Shown: piece after piece, positions 26,841 through 34,979 of the stretch
Layout: the number at the start of each line of letters is the position of its first letter
Position numbering within the stretch: position 1 is the first letter of the stretch
NCBI GenBank assembly: GCA_944324405.1
Contig: CALUWF010000004.1
Coordinates: 1 to 64,000, forward strand
Direction of reading: 5' to 3'
Origin: Candidatus Gastranaerophilales bacterium
GTDB taxonomy: Bacteria; Cyanobacteriota; Vampirovibrionia; Gastranaerophilales; Gastranaerophilaceae
Length of the DNA stretch: 64,000 nucleotides
The notes under the pieces: generated by a model
What the model was told of the DNA's origin: nothing
Databases searched by the model: none
What the model saw: only the letters and a program-made list of their open reading frames with translations
Made by a program: the position numbers and the translations under genes

Positions 26841-27170
26841 TTCTTTTTGTGCTTCATCTTCCGATAATGTAAAATCTTTTTTATTCTTTTTCTTTTTTTC
26901 AGGCTTTGGTTTAATTTTCTTTTTTTCAATACTTGCCGCATTAAGCGTTGCAAGAGAATCAAGCGAGGCACGCAAAACCGCAGAGCGATCCACAAAAGAC
27001 TCATGTCTGAAATTTTCATTTTCCTCCGGATTTTGACCCTGGGCAAAATATTCGCCGCCTTGCCCGTTTTTTTCATCCGAAGTTCTTGCTGCGGTTCCCG
27101 AAATGTCGCCGGATTTAAAATTAAAACCGCCGCCAATCCCGAAAAAACCTGCTGAACGATTGTCCACCAT
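26838..27170 (-). CDS. Small protein with lysine-rich tail, unrecognised
   Basis: A 110-residue protein: Gly/Phe-rich N-terminus (FFGIGGGFNFKSGDISGT), a polar middle, then a strongly basic stretch (KKKIKPKPEKKKKNKK) and an acidic end. It has no membrane segment. I do not recognise it. Support for coding comes from an isolated frame bounded by a terminator, an AGGA upstream, and sensible residue composition. An overlapping frame on the same strand (27136-26801) has an Arg/Lys-rich, unlikely composition and was discarded. The basic tail could bind nucleic acid or a membrane surface. Confidence 0.55.
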   Translation of the reverse strand: MVDNRSAGFFGIGGGFNFKSGDISGTAARTSDEKNGQGGEYFAQGQNPEENENFRHESFVDRSAVLRASLDSLATLNAASIEKKKIKPKPEKKKKNKKDFTLSEDEAQKE

Positions 27171-27302
27171 AGGCTTTTATTCCTTTACCTCGTTTTAAGC
27201 GATTATATCATTTTTTAAAAATTCAAACAAATGATAAAGCACTTTATCATACAAAACATGTAGAAAAAATTTTTTGCGCAAAAATATAATTTTTTTGTTT
27301 TT

Positions 27303-28775
27303 ATGTGTATAATGAATATGAAAATGAAAAATTACAGTGATAAAAATTTAATAAGCTTTAAAGAAGCGCCTCTCAAATTTGATAACGGCTATGCTCCGCT
27401 TGTTGAGGCAATGAGAAGGTACAAAGAAAATCCCTGCACAGGTTTTCATATCCCCGGGCACAACAGAGGACAGGGCGTGTATGATGATTTTGCTTCTTTA
27501 ATAGGCATTGATGCTCTAAATATCGATACAACGGATGAATTTGATAATTTAGGCACGCTTTTCCCCTCAACGGGCGTAATTGATGAGGCTCAAAGGCTTG
27601 CAGCAGAGGCTTTCGGCTCAAAGAGAACATTCTTTTTAACCGGCGGCTCGACAATTGCCAATCTGGCGCTTGCTTTTGCACTTACAAAACCGAATGACAA
27701 AATCGCAATCGGCAGAAATTGCCACCGCTCGGTGCTCTCAGGCATGATTATATCGGGTGCAAACCCAAATTGGATTATGCCAAAAAAACTGGATGACTGG
27801 GCAATATACGGTTCTTTGGACGCAATAAGTTTAAGAAAATGCCTTGAAGGTGACCCTGATATTTCTTTAGTATGGGTTACAAACCCGACTTATGAGGGCG
27901 TTGTTTCAGATATTGAGGCAATTTCGCATGTTTGTCACGAGTTTAATGTGCCCCTAATCGTTGATGAAGCGCACGGATGTCTGTGGAATTTTTCCGATAT
28001 TCTTCCAAAATCCGCCCTTAAATGCGGAGCGGATGCGGTTGTTCATTCCCTACATAAAACGGGCGGCTCAATGACGCAGAGTTCCATGCTTCATATTTCA
28101 AAAAATTCAAAATTTGATATCCACAAAGTCGAACATGCCCTAAAACTTTTACATACAACAAGTCCGTCCCTTCTTCTTTTAACAAGCTTAGACGCCGCAA
28201 GGGCTTATCTGTCCTCATCTAAAGGCGCACAAGCAATAAATAACGCCATTGATAACGCTCTTTACTTTAGAGGTGAAGCTGCAAAGATAGACGGTGTCAG
28301 GGTTTTAAATTCCAAAAGTAATGTAAGATTTGATATTACAAAAATATTTTTAAAAGTGGACGGCTTGAGCGGAAAGCGGCTTGAAAGCATTTTAGAGCTT
28401 GATTTTCAAATCGAGATTGAAAGTGCTTCGGATGAAGGCATTTTAATACTTTCAAACATCGGCAACACAAAAGAAGAATTTGACGTACTTTTAGCGGCAT
28501 TAAGAAAAATTACGGCTTCAAATTACCCTGATTTGGCTTATCTTGAAGGTATAAAATTTATGCCTCTAACCGCGCCAAAAGTAGTTATGAGCCCGAGAGA
28601 AGCTTATTTTTCAAAGAAAGAGCGCATTAAAAAAGAGGATGCAATAGGCAGAGTTTGTGCCGAGGTAATTGCACTTTGCCCGCCAGGAATAAGTGTGCTG
28701 CTGCCCGGCGAACTCATAGGTGAAGAACATTTACCTTATTTAAGCGATTTTAGTGAAATTGATGTGCTTTTATAA
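27303..28775 (+). CDS. Orn/Lys/Arg decarboxylase family PLP enzyme
   Basis: The 490-residue fold-type I PLP enzyme is of the short SpeA/YaaO type (no N-terminal response-regulator wing domain). The N-terminal FHIPGHNRGQG, the TGGSTIANLALAFAL phosphate loop, VDEAHG and the Schiff-base lysine in HSLHKTGGSMTQSS are clear. The C-terminal part has CPPGISVLLPGE, a usual signature of the group. Arginine decarboxylation (polyamine synthesis) is the likeliest reaction; lysine or ornithine are alternatives. The first ATG is used, though in-frame ATGs at 27312, 27318 and 27324 also lie before the conserved region, and no good ribosome site is visible. Confidence 0.88.
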   Translation: MCIMNMKMKNYSDKNLISFKEAPLKFDNGYAPLVEAMRRYKENPCTGFHIPGHNRGQGVYDDFASLIGIDALNIDTTDEFDNLGTLFPSTGVIDEAQRLAAEAFGSKRTFFLTGGSTIANLALAFALTKPNDKIAIGRNCHRSVLSGMIISGANPNWIMPKKLDDWAIYGSLDAISLRKCLEGDPDISLVWVTNPTYEGVVSDIEAISHVCHEFNVPLIVDEAHGCLWNFSDILPKSALKCGADAVVHSLHKTGGSMTQSSMLHISKNSKFDIHKVEHALKLLHTTSPSLLLLTSLDAARAYLSSSKGAQAINNAIDNALYFRGEAAKIDGVRVLNSKSNVRFDITKIFLKVDGLSGKRLESILELDFQIEIESASDEGILILSNIGNTKEEFDVLLAALRKITASNYPDLAYLEGIKFMPLTAPKVVMSPREAYFSKKERIKKEDAIGRVCAEVIALCPPGISVLLPGELIGEEHLPYLSDFSEIDVLL

Positions 28776-28801
28776 ACAGAGCCGCTTGGTTTTTTAGATA
28801 A

Positions 28802-28831
28802 TAAAAAGTCCGAATTATACTAAATTCGGAC
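28802..28831 (-). terminator. Terminator of the flagellar hook operon
   Basis: Stem GTCCGAATT (28808-28816) pairs perfectly with AATTCGGAC (28823-28831). On the minus strand it is followed by TTTTTATTAT. It sits about 30 nt downstream of the hook gene stop. Confidence 0.8.
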
Positions 28832-28862
28832 AAATTTAAAAAGTTGGAATTTAAAACTATGT

Positions 28863-30218
28863 TTAGCCTCTTCCAAGATACACAAGAGTTTGTAAAATAC
28901 TGTTTGCGGTGTCAAATACTCTTGAATTTGCTTCGATACCGCGCTGAGCCATAATCATATTCGAGAATTGTCTTGACAGGTCAACGTTTGAAGCTTCAAG
29001 CCCTCCTGATACCACGGCTCCGATACCGTTATCATTGCCGCATGAGAAAATTACATCACCCGTATCGGGGCCTGTGCTATAAAGATTGTTGCCCTGGCCG
29101 ACAAGTCCTTCGTAGTTTCTGACCGTTGCACACTGAATTTGAAGATTTTCCGGAACCAACACGGCAGGATGTGCCGTAACGTCATTTGGGCCTAGAATTT
29201 CAACTCCTGATGCGGTAGTGTATTTAAAAAGTCTTGAACCGTCATCGGGGTCTTCCCAAACCGTTATTGAATCCCCGTTATCGTATGTTGCGGTTATAAT
29301 ACCGTTGCTTCCGACAGACATGCTTTTAAATATCATAGCGTCCTTACTGCCATCACCGGGGTTAATATCTACTTTGTAGTCAATTGTTTTTGAAGTATAT
29401 TCTCCCGTTCCGTCAGCTTGAAGTGCGATATCCGTTTGATCGACAAAGTTCGATGTGCCTGATGTAAATCTTATTTTTTCAACATTACCTGCGGTTTTGA
29501 ATGTTATTGCCCCGTCCACGAGTTCACAGGTTATATTTTGTCCTGCTAAATCCGCATTAATTTCATTTATCATATTTTGCACCGTGCCTGCACCGGATAT
29601 TGAAACTTCAATAGGTGTTTGTTCAACTCCGCCGATTGTCGGTGTTATAGTGAAGGTACCGGCTGTTATTGCGCCATCCGTACCGTTAAGTTCGGACACG
29701 TCTTTGTTTGCAAGGATACCCTGAGGCTGTGCGTAGGCGCCTGCTCTTATTGTCTGAGGTATATAAATCGGAATTTCAGTTGCACTCATGGAGTAGTCAG
29801 AGTTTGTACCCAGAACCTTATAGCCCATAGATGTCACAAGGTTGCCGTTTGCATCAAGGTCAAAACTGCCGTCACGGGTCAAGAATATGCTTCCTTCCGC
29901 ATCCATAACAGTAAAGAAGCCGTTACCCTGAAGTGCAAGGTCTGTATCCCTGCCCGTTGTATTTATGTTATTTGCCGCCCAGTTACGCGAAATACCCGCA
30001 ACAGTTGTGCCAACACCTATTTGAAAAGGGTTTGTACCGCCAAGGTTGCCCGTGGGCGCGCTTCCGGTTGTTCGCGTTTGGTACCATACGTCCTTAAAGG
30101 TCATTTGTGATTCTTTAAATGCTGTGGTATTTAAGTTTGCAATGTTGTCGGCAACAACGTTAATGTGAAGCTGGTTGGCGTTAATGCCCGACATTGCTGT
30201 GTACATTGCTTGTGACAT
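28863..30218 (-). CDS. flgE: Flagellar hook protein FlgE
   Basis: A 451-residue axial protein with the conserved N-terminal helix (AMYTAMSGINANQLHINVVADNIANLNTTAFK) and C-terminal helix (GLEASNVDLSRQFSNMIMAQ, then RGIEANSRVFDTANSIL) that pack in the hook core. A variable beta-rich middle lies between, and LALQGNGFFTV is typical of the family. As the last gene after fliK and flgD it is most likely FlgE and not FlgF or FlgG, which are shorter (about 250-260). It is exported by the flagellar type III system, so no signal peptide is expected. Confidence 0.92.
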   Translation of the reverse strand: MSQAMYTAMSGINANQLHINVVADNIANLNTTAFKESQMTFKDVWYQTRTTGSAPTGNLGGTNPFQIGVGTTVAGISRNWAANNINTTGRDTDLALQGNGFFTVMDAEGSIFLTRDGSFDLDANGNLVTSMGYKVLGTNSDYSMSATEIPIYIPQTIRAGAYAQPQGILANKDVSELNGTDGAITAGTFTITPTIGGVEQTPIEVSISGAGTVQNMINEINADLAGQNITCELVDGAITFKTAGNVEKIRFTSGTSNFVDQTDIALQADGTGEYTSKTIDYKVDINPGDGSKDAMIFKSMSVGSNGIITATYDNGDSITVWEDPDDGSRLFKYTTASGVEILGPNDVTAHPAVLVPENLQIQCATVRNYEGLVGQGNNLYSTGPDTGDVIFSCGNDNGIGAVVSGGLEASNVDLSRQFSNMIMAQRGIEANSRVFDTANSILQTLVYLGRG

Positions 30219-30244
30219 TTAGCTTCTTCTCCTCTCTTGATTAC

Positions 30245-30913
30245 TTATTCGCTTTTATTGCCATCTACCAAATTGTTGAGAAAACTTCCGATGTATGTAA
30301 ATGCGGCTGCCGTTTTTGATACTGCCGCAGCATCATTTATAACCTCGCCTATTTTTTCCCCTATTCCGCTTGAACTTGCAGTGCTTGAGCCGGCAGCCTG
30401 AGTTTCGCCAACTGTTGTATCACTGTTATCACTGCCCGAGTCGCTTCCTTCCGTACCTCCCTGTGTAGAATCATCCGTGGCATCAGGCTGTTTTGCAGAA
30501 AGTATAAGCCCCGCCGGGTATTCTTTCCCGTTAACTTTAACTGCGCAGCCGTTTTGATAAAATACGGCTTCTTCGACAACACCCGTTATTGTTGCCTCCG
30601 GATCATCGGGATCCATAAGTGTTACCTCTTTTCCGATTAAATCCATACCTTGCGTTAGTCCGCTGTTAGCCTCAATTGTTTCTGTTAACTGGGTGAGCTG
30701 TTCAAGCTGTGTAAATTGCGCCTGTTGGGCCAAGAAATCCTGGTTGCTCATCGGATTCAACGGATCTTGGTATTTAAGCTGCTCCAGCATAAGCTTTAAA
30801 AACATATCCTGGTCAAGCTCATTACTTGTTCCTTCTGTTTTTGCTTTCAGGGCTTCTTGCTGCGAAGTCCAGTTTTGCATGTTGGTGATTTCACTTATAA
30901 TGCTTGATGACAT
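30245..30913 (-). CDS. flgD: Flagellar hook capping protein FlgD
   Basis: The 222-residue scaffold protein is needed for hook polymerisation. The N-terminal family signature is clear: LDQDMFLKLMLEQLKYQDPL followed by NPMSNQDFLAQQAQFTQLEQ. The C-terminal half is shorter than in E. coli, lacks an evident full FlgD Ig/tudor region, and is dominated by Ser/Thr/Gly/Asp linker sequence. GGAG precedes the ATG. It lies between fliK (18 nt away) and flgE. Confidence 0.92.
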   Translation of the reverse strand: MSSSIISEITNMQNWTSQQEALKAKTEGTSNELDQDMFLKLMLEQLKYQDPLNPMSNQDFLAQQAQFTQLEQLTQLTETIEANSGLTQGMDLIGKEVTLMDPDDPEATITGVVEEAVFYQNGCAVKVNGKEYPAGLILSAKQPDATDDSTQGGTEGSDSGSDNSDTTVGETQAAGSSTASSSGIGEKIGEVINDAAAVSKTAAAFTYIGSFLNNLVDGNKSE

Positions 30914-30931
30914 TATATCTCCTTATTGTTT

Positions 30932-32650
30932 TTAAAGATTGTAACTAATTTTGCCTCTTAGAGTATTTATACTGGCCGTTGCACTTTGCGCGGAATTTTC
31001 AAAATCAACGTTTTCTATTACGTTAGATTGATTAAATTTAAAATTTTGCTCTCTTTGTTCTTTGTTTTGTCCGTTTGAATTTTGATTGTTATTCCTGCTT
31101 TGCTCTTCGCCCCTGTTTTGAGCATCACTGTTTTGATAGCCGTTATTCAGGTTTGCCTGCGAATTTTGTTCAACGGTTTTAATTTGTACGTTTTGAACGT
31201 TTATACCCTGAGATACCAACTGCTGTTTTAAAATATCAAGATTTTTGTCAAGAAGCTCTTTGACCTGCGAATTTTGAGCAATGATATTTGTTGATATTCC
31301 GTTTGCATTTGATAAAAGCTCAATTGTTACCCTGCCAAGGTCATTTGGACGAAGGGTCATTGTGATTTTTGTACTTGAACCGTCTTTTAACTGTTCAAAT
31401 TTTGAGCCGATTTGGTTTAATATGTCATTTGCATTAAGCTCTTTTGTAAGCCCTTCCATACGTATTTGGGAATTAGTATTATTAGCGGGTTTAATTGTTT
31501 TATCAAAAGCGAAAGTTACGGGTGTCGTTGAATCGCTGTCCGCATTTTCAATTTGAAGTTTTATAACTTCATCCTGTGCGGTTGTAAAACTTTGATTATT
31601 TGAACTTGTAGAAGTTTGAGATGACGACACTTCATCAATCTGCACGTTCATTTCATCAAGCATACTCTGCTCAATGTCAACCTTTGTGTCATTTTGAGTA
31701 TTTTTTACTTCTTTAACTTCTTGTGAGGCACTTACAGCGGATTGGGAATTGTCAGTTTTTTGGGTTGTTTTATCAAGCTGAGTATCTTTTTTTGTCGTTT
31801 CCTTTGGTGTTTCAACTTCCTCAACATTTAATTCCAACGCTTTTTGAGGATTTGTATTCTCTTCTTCAAGTTTAACCTGAGAGTTCAATTTAAAAGAATT
31901 TGCACTAATATCTTTTGCGAGCTGTCTTAAATCCTTTTCAAGCTCGGATACGGCAAGGTCATCAGGATTTTGAGTCAAAAGCCTGTCAAGAACATCGCTT
32001 AGCATCTGCTTTGTATCTTCGCTTACAACAATTTCGTTGTTGTTTATTTTGGTTTGAATTTCTTCAAGAGCGCTTTTAAGCGCTTCAACATCCTCAAGAT
32101 TTAATTGTCCGTCAAGCGAAGTTTCAATAAGGTTATTGATTTTATTAACGGTATCTTGAATTACTTCATCCGAGCTTAACACTTGCGTATTTGTACCCTG
32201 TGCGGTTTCGCTCGCCTGTTCTTTGACAGAGCTTGATTTTACCTCATCAAGCGTTTTTTTATCATCGGTATTTAAATCCTTTGTATTATCCGTTTGATTT
32301 TTATTATCCGCTTGTTCGTTTTTTGTTGCGGTATCTTCTTTTTTTGCGTAATTATCTGTTTTATTATCATTGTCACGCACACTGTCGTCTTTGCGATTTA
32401 TCGAATTATTTTCTTTAGGCTCGTTTTTTTGCGCCTTGTTAAAATCCTTAATTTCATTTTGACGCTCATAAGAATTAGAATTATTTTGCGTATAGCCGGC
32501 ATTTTTATTATCCGCGCCGCCGTTTAAAACTTTTAAAAAATCGCTGCCCTTGCTTATTATATCGTTTTTATCATAGCTTTGATTGGCTCCGATATAATCT
32601 TCAAGCAAAGGTGTATTTGAATTATTTGTTAAAATTGCTAAATTTTGCAT
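30932..32650 (-). CDS. fliK: Flagellar hook-length control protein (FliK-like)
   Basis: A 572-residue protein that is very rich in Asn, Gln, Lys and Asp. Its long, low-complexity N-terminal ruler region (1-390) precedes a compact C-terminal switch domain with the family pattern MTLRPNDLGRVTIELLSNAN and KELLDKNLDILKQQLVSQGI. It would set hook length and switch the export specificity through FlhB. The ruler is longer than that of Salmonella FliK (405 in total). It starts 3 nt after fliJ. Confidence 0.88.
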   Translation of the reverse strand: MQNLAILTNNSNTPLLEDYIGANQSYDKNDIISKGSDFLKVLNGGADNKNAGYTQNNSNSYERQNEIKDFNKAQKNEPKENNSINRKDDSVRDNDNKTDNYAKKEDTATKNEQADNKNQTDNTKDLNTDDKKTLDEVKSSSVKEQASETAQGTNTQVLSSDEVIQDTVNKINNLIETSLDGQLNLEDVEALKSALEEIQTKINNNEIVVSEDTKQMLSDVLDRLLTQNPDDLAVSELEKDLRQLAKDISANSFKLNSQVKLEEENTNPQKALELNVEEVETPKETTKKDTQLDKTTQKTDNSQSAVSASQEVKEVKNTQNDTKVDIEQSMLDEMNVQIDEVSSSQTSTSSNNQSFTTAQDEVIKLQIENADSDSTTPVTFAFDKTIKPANNTNSQIRMEGLTKELNANDILNQIGSKFEQLKDGSSTKITMTLRPNDLGRVTIELLSNANGISTNIIAQNSQVKELLDKNLDILKQQLVSQGINVQNVQIKTVEQNSQANLNNGYQNSDAQNRGEEQSRNNNQNSNGQNKEQREQNFKFNQSNVIENVDFENSAQSATASINTLRGKISYNL

Positions 32651-32653
32651 TTA

Positions 32654-33103
32654 TTATATTACTTTCTTTTTCTGTCTTGAGCTTGTAATGTCGTCCAATT
32701 CTTTAATTTGACTTTGTTCGTATTCAAAAAGGAAATTTTTATACTGCTTTTCTTTTAATTTTTCCAATACTTTTACTTCCTTGTAGGCCTTGCTTACTTC
32801 AATTTGTTGTTCTTCAAGTTCAATTTGCGTTCTTTTAATTATTTCAAACTGCATTTTGATATCATCAGACATCCGCAAAAGGTAATTTTTAAAACCTACG
32901 ACTGTTTGTATGTCTAAAACCCGATTATCAAGCGAATTGTTAAGCTCATTTTCAAGGTTTTCCTTTTTCTCATTCATTTCAAGCAGGATATCTTTTTGCT
33001 CCTCCAGTTTTGATATAATACCTGCAAGTTTTAATCTTTCATCCTCGAGCTTTTTTTCTCTGATATTCAGGATACTTTGCAGCCTGAAATTGAACCTCCT
33101 CAA
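32654..33103 (-). CDS. fliJ: Flagellar export chaperone FliJ
   Basis: A 149-residue, almost entirely coiled-coil protein with the FliJ start RRFNFRLQSILNIREKKLED. FliJ acts with the FliI-FliH ATPase in flagellar protein export. The start is TTG 33103, with AGAGGA about 8 nt upstream; this gives the family-like N-terminus. First gene visible in the hook operon; fliI, usually just upstream, is absent here and replaced by mlaE on the same strand. Confidence 0.88.
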   Translation of the reverse strand: MRRFNFRLQSILNIREKKLEDERLKLAGIISKLEEQKDILLEMNEKKENLENELNNSLDNRVLDIQTVVGFKNYLLRMSDDIKMQFEIIKRTQIELEEQQIEVSKAYKEVKVLEKLKEKQYKNFLFEYEQSQIKELDDITSSRQKKKVI

Positions 33104-33217
33104 AATAATTTTCCTCTTATACCAAGTTTGATACTAAAAGGATACTCCATGGGGAATTTTGCTTCATCGTCTAAAATATGGAAAAGATTTAGTGCAAACG
33201 GAAAAAAATACACCAAA

Positions 33218-33970
33218 TTAATGATTACTTGCGTAAAAAAGAAAACCTATCAGTAAATCCGCAAAAAGAAGGTAAATTGTGCAAAGTATAGCTGATTTTG
33301 TGGTTGATTCACCGACGTTTTTGGCGCCTCCCGTAGTGTTGTAGCCGACAGTTGCGCATACGGTTGAAATTATTGCGCCGAATAAAAAACCTTTTAGAAG
33401 GCTTACGTAAATATCTTTTGTATTGAGCATAAGCCAGACGGAGTTAAAATAGCGGTTCGGGTGCAGCCCGACAGAAAAGTATGCGACAATCATTCCGCCC
33501 AAAATTCCTATAAATTCCGCAAGGACAACAACACAAGTAACACTCAGTGCTCCCGCAATAATTCTGGGGGCAAAGTAATAGCCGATGGGATCAACATGCA
33601 GTACTTTCATGGCGTCAACCTGTGACGTTACTTTCATATTGGCAATTTGTGCTGTTATTGCCGTACCTGCACGCGCTCCTATTGCAAGGGCGGCAAATCC
33701 GGGTGCGATTTCGCGAACAAGTGCAACAGCCAGCGAACCCCCTATGTATGTATCTGCACCTGACATTAAAAACTGGTTTGACACTTGAAGTGCAATAACA
33801 GAAGCTGCGATAAAGACTATCATAAGTGATATGCCAAGCGAATCGAAGCCTATTTGTGCGGCTTGCGAAATTACACTCCTGAGGACTACATTACCCCCAA
33901 AAGCGTATTTCATAGCACTTATAAAATTTTGGACACACTGTCCTAAAAAATTTATACCTAAATTATTCAT
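33218..33970 (-). CDS. mlaE: MlaE/YrbE-type lipid ABC transporter permease
   Basis: A 250-residue membrane protein (about five helices) of the MlaE family: LVREIAPGFAALAIGARAGTA, the MKVTSQVDAMKVLHVDPIGY stretch, PRIIAG and the C-terminal TTGGAKNVGESTTKSA. In diderms it forms the channel of the Mla system that moves phospholipids between the two membranes. No ATPase (mlaF) or MCE protein (mlaD) gene is adjacent. Start ATG 33970 overlaps the ilvE stop by 8 nt; a TTG at 34003 would add eleven residues inside ilvE. Confidence 0.92.
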   Translation of the reverse strand: MNNLGINFLGQCVQNFISAMKYAFGGNVVLRSVISQAAQIGFDSLGISLMIVFIAASVIALQVSNQFLMSGADTYIGGSLAVALVREIAPGFAALAIGARAGTAITAQIANMKVTSQVDAMKVLHVDPIGYYFAPRIIAGALSVTCVVVLAEFIGILGGMIVAYFSVGLHPNRYFNSVWLMLNTKDIYVSLLKGFLFGAIISTVCATVGYNTTGGAKNVGESTTKSAILCTIYLLFADLLIGFLFYASNH

Positions 33971-34883
33971 AAACGGGTGTGCACCATTTTTTGTATTTTT
34001 CAACTTTGCCGCGTACTATGTCATAGTATAAATTAGCAATAGCCGCGGTTTTTTCGCCTGTTTTACCGTTTCCTATTATACGGTTGTCAATCGAGCCGAT
34101 TGGTGCGATTTGAGCGCCCGTTCCGCAGAAGAAAGCTTCATCGGCCGTGTAGAGTTCGGTTCTGTCAATTTCTCTTTCGCATACCTTCATACCCAACTCT
34201 TCTTTTGCTATTTCAAGAATTGTATTTCTTGTAACGCCCACCAGAATATTGCTTGTAATTTGCGTTGTAACAAGAGTGTCACCTTCAACAATAAAGAAAT
34301 TCATAGCGGAGCCTTCTGCAACATGACCTGATGCGGAAAGCGAGATACATTCATCAAAACCGGCAAGTTTAGCGTCCGTTATCATAAGGGCTGTATTTGC
34401 ATATGCGCCCGATACCTTTGCGCGCGGCGGAATAGTATTATCCTCAAGCCTGTTCCAGTTTGAAATGCAGACTTTCAGCATTTTTTCTTCGCCAAAGTAA
34501 TTGCCGAGTCTGATTGTAAAAATTAAAACCGAATCCGTGTTATCAATAAGTGTGGGGCCGATTTTAAGTGCACTTTTGTACACTTCGGGTCTGATATAGC
34601 AGTCTTCGTGATAGTTGTTTTTCTTTAATAAATCTTTTGTAATCTGCATATACTCTTCAAGCGTGTGCTTAGGGTCCATATGCATAATTTTGCAGCTGTT
34701 TAAAAGTCTTTGAAAATGCTCTTTCATACGAAAAGCATAAACTTGATCTTCCTGTTCGTTGTAGTATCCTCTGATACCTTCAAACACTGATGTGCCATAT
34801 AAAAAAGCGTGGGTTCTGACAGGAATCATTGCTTCGTCCGATGGTACATACTTGCCGTCCATGTAGTAAAACTCTTGGCTCAT
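33963..34883 (-). CDS. ilvE: Branched-chain amino acid aminotransferase
   Basis: The 306-residue fold-type IV PLP enzyme transfers the amino group between glutamate and the 2-oxo acids of Val, Leu and Ile. The start FYMDGKYVPSDEA, the FEGIRGYYNE segment, Schiff-base lysine in RAKVSGAYANTALM, LSASGHVAEGSAMNFF and GVTRNTILEIA fit IlvE well. A 4-amino-4-deoxychorismate lyase is less likely given the length. GGAGG precedes the start. The 3' end overlaps mlaE, suggesting a shared transcript although the functions differ. Confidence 0.93.
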   Translation of the reverse strand: MSQEFYYMDGKYVPSDEAMIPVRTHAFLYGTSVFEGIRGYYNEQEDQVYAFRMKEHFQRLLNSCKIMHMDPKHTLEEYMQITKDLLKKNNYHEDCYIRPEVYKSALKIGPTLIDNTDSVLIFTIRLGNYFGEEKMLKVCISNWNRLEDNTIPPRAKVSGAYANTALMITDAKLAGFDECISLSASGHVAEGSAMNFFIVEGDTLVTTQITSNILVGVTRNTILEIAKEELGMKVCEREIDRTELYTADEAFFCGTGAQIAPIGSIDNRIIGNGKTGEKTAAIANLYYDIVRGKVEKYKKWCTPVYE

Positions 34884-34979
34884 TTTGTTCCTCCAAAATT
34901 ATTTTATGTACCTGATAATTATCGCAAAATATCGTAAAAAAAGCTAGATTTTTATAATATTTTTATATAGAATGTAGCA

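Noticed and set aside
26801-27136. 111-codon minus-strand frame overlapping the basic-tailed protein
   Set aside because: Arg/Lys-heavy, with no sensible start. It crosses the bidirectional terminator and ends inside the neighbouring gene.
30932-32650. Low-complexity Asn/Gln/Lys-rich region considered as a tandem-repeat adhesin
   Set aside because: No regular repeat period is visible, and the C-terminal domain and gene order identify it as FliK.
34944-34958. A short AGCTAGATTTTTA match shared with 39062-39074
   Set aside because: A 13-nt AT-rich match between two intergenic sites is expected by chance in DNA of this composition.
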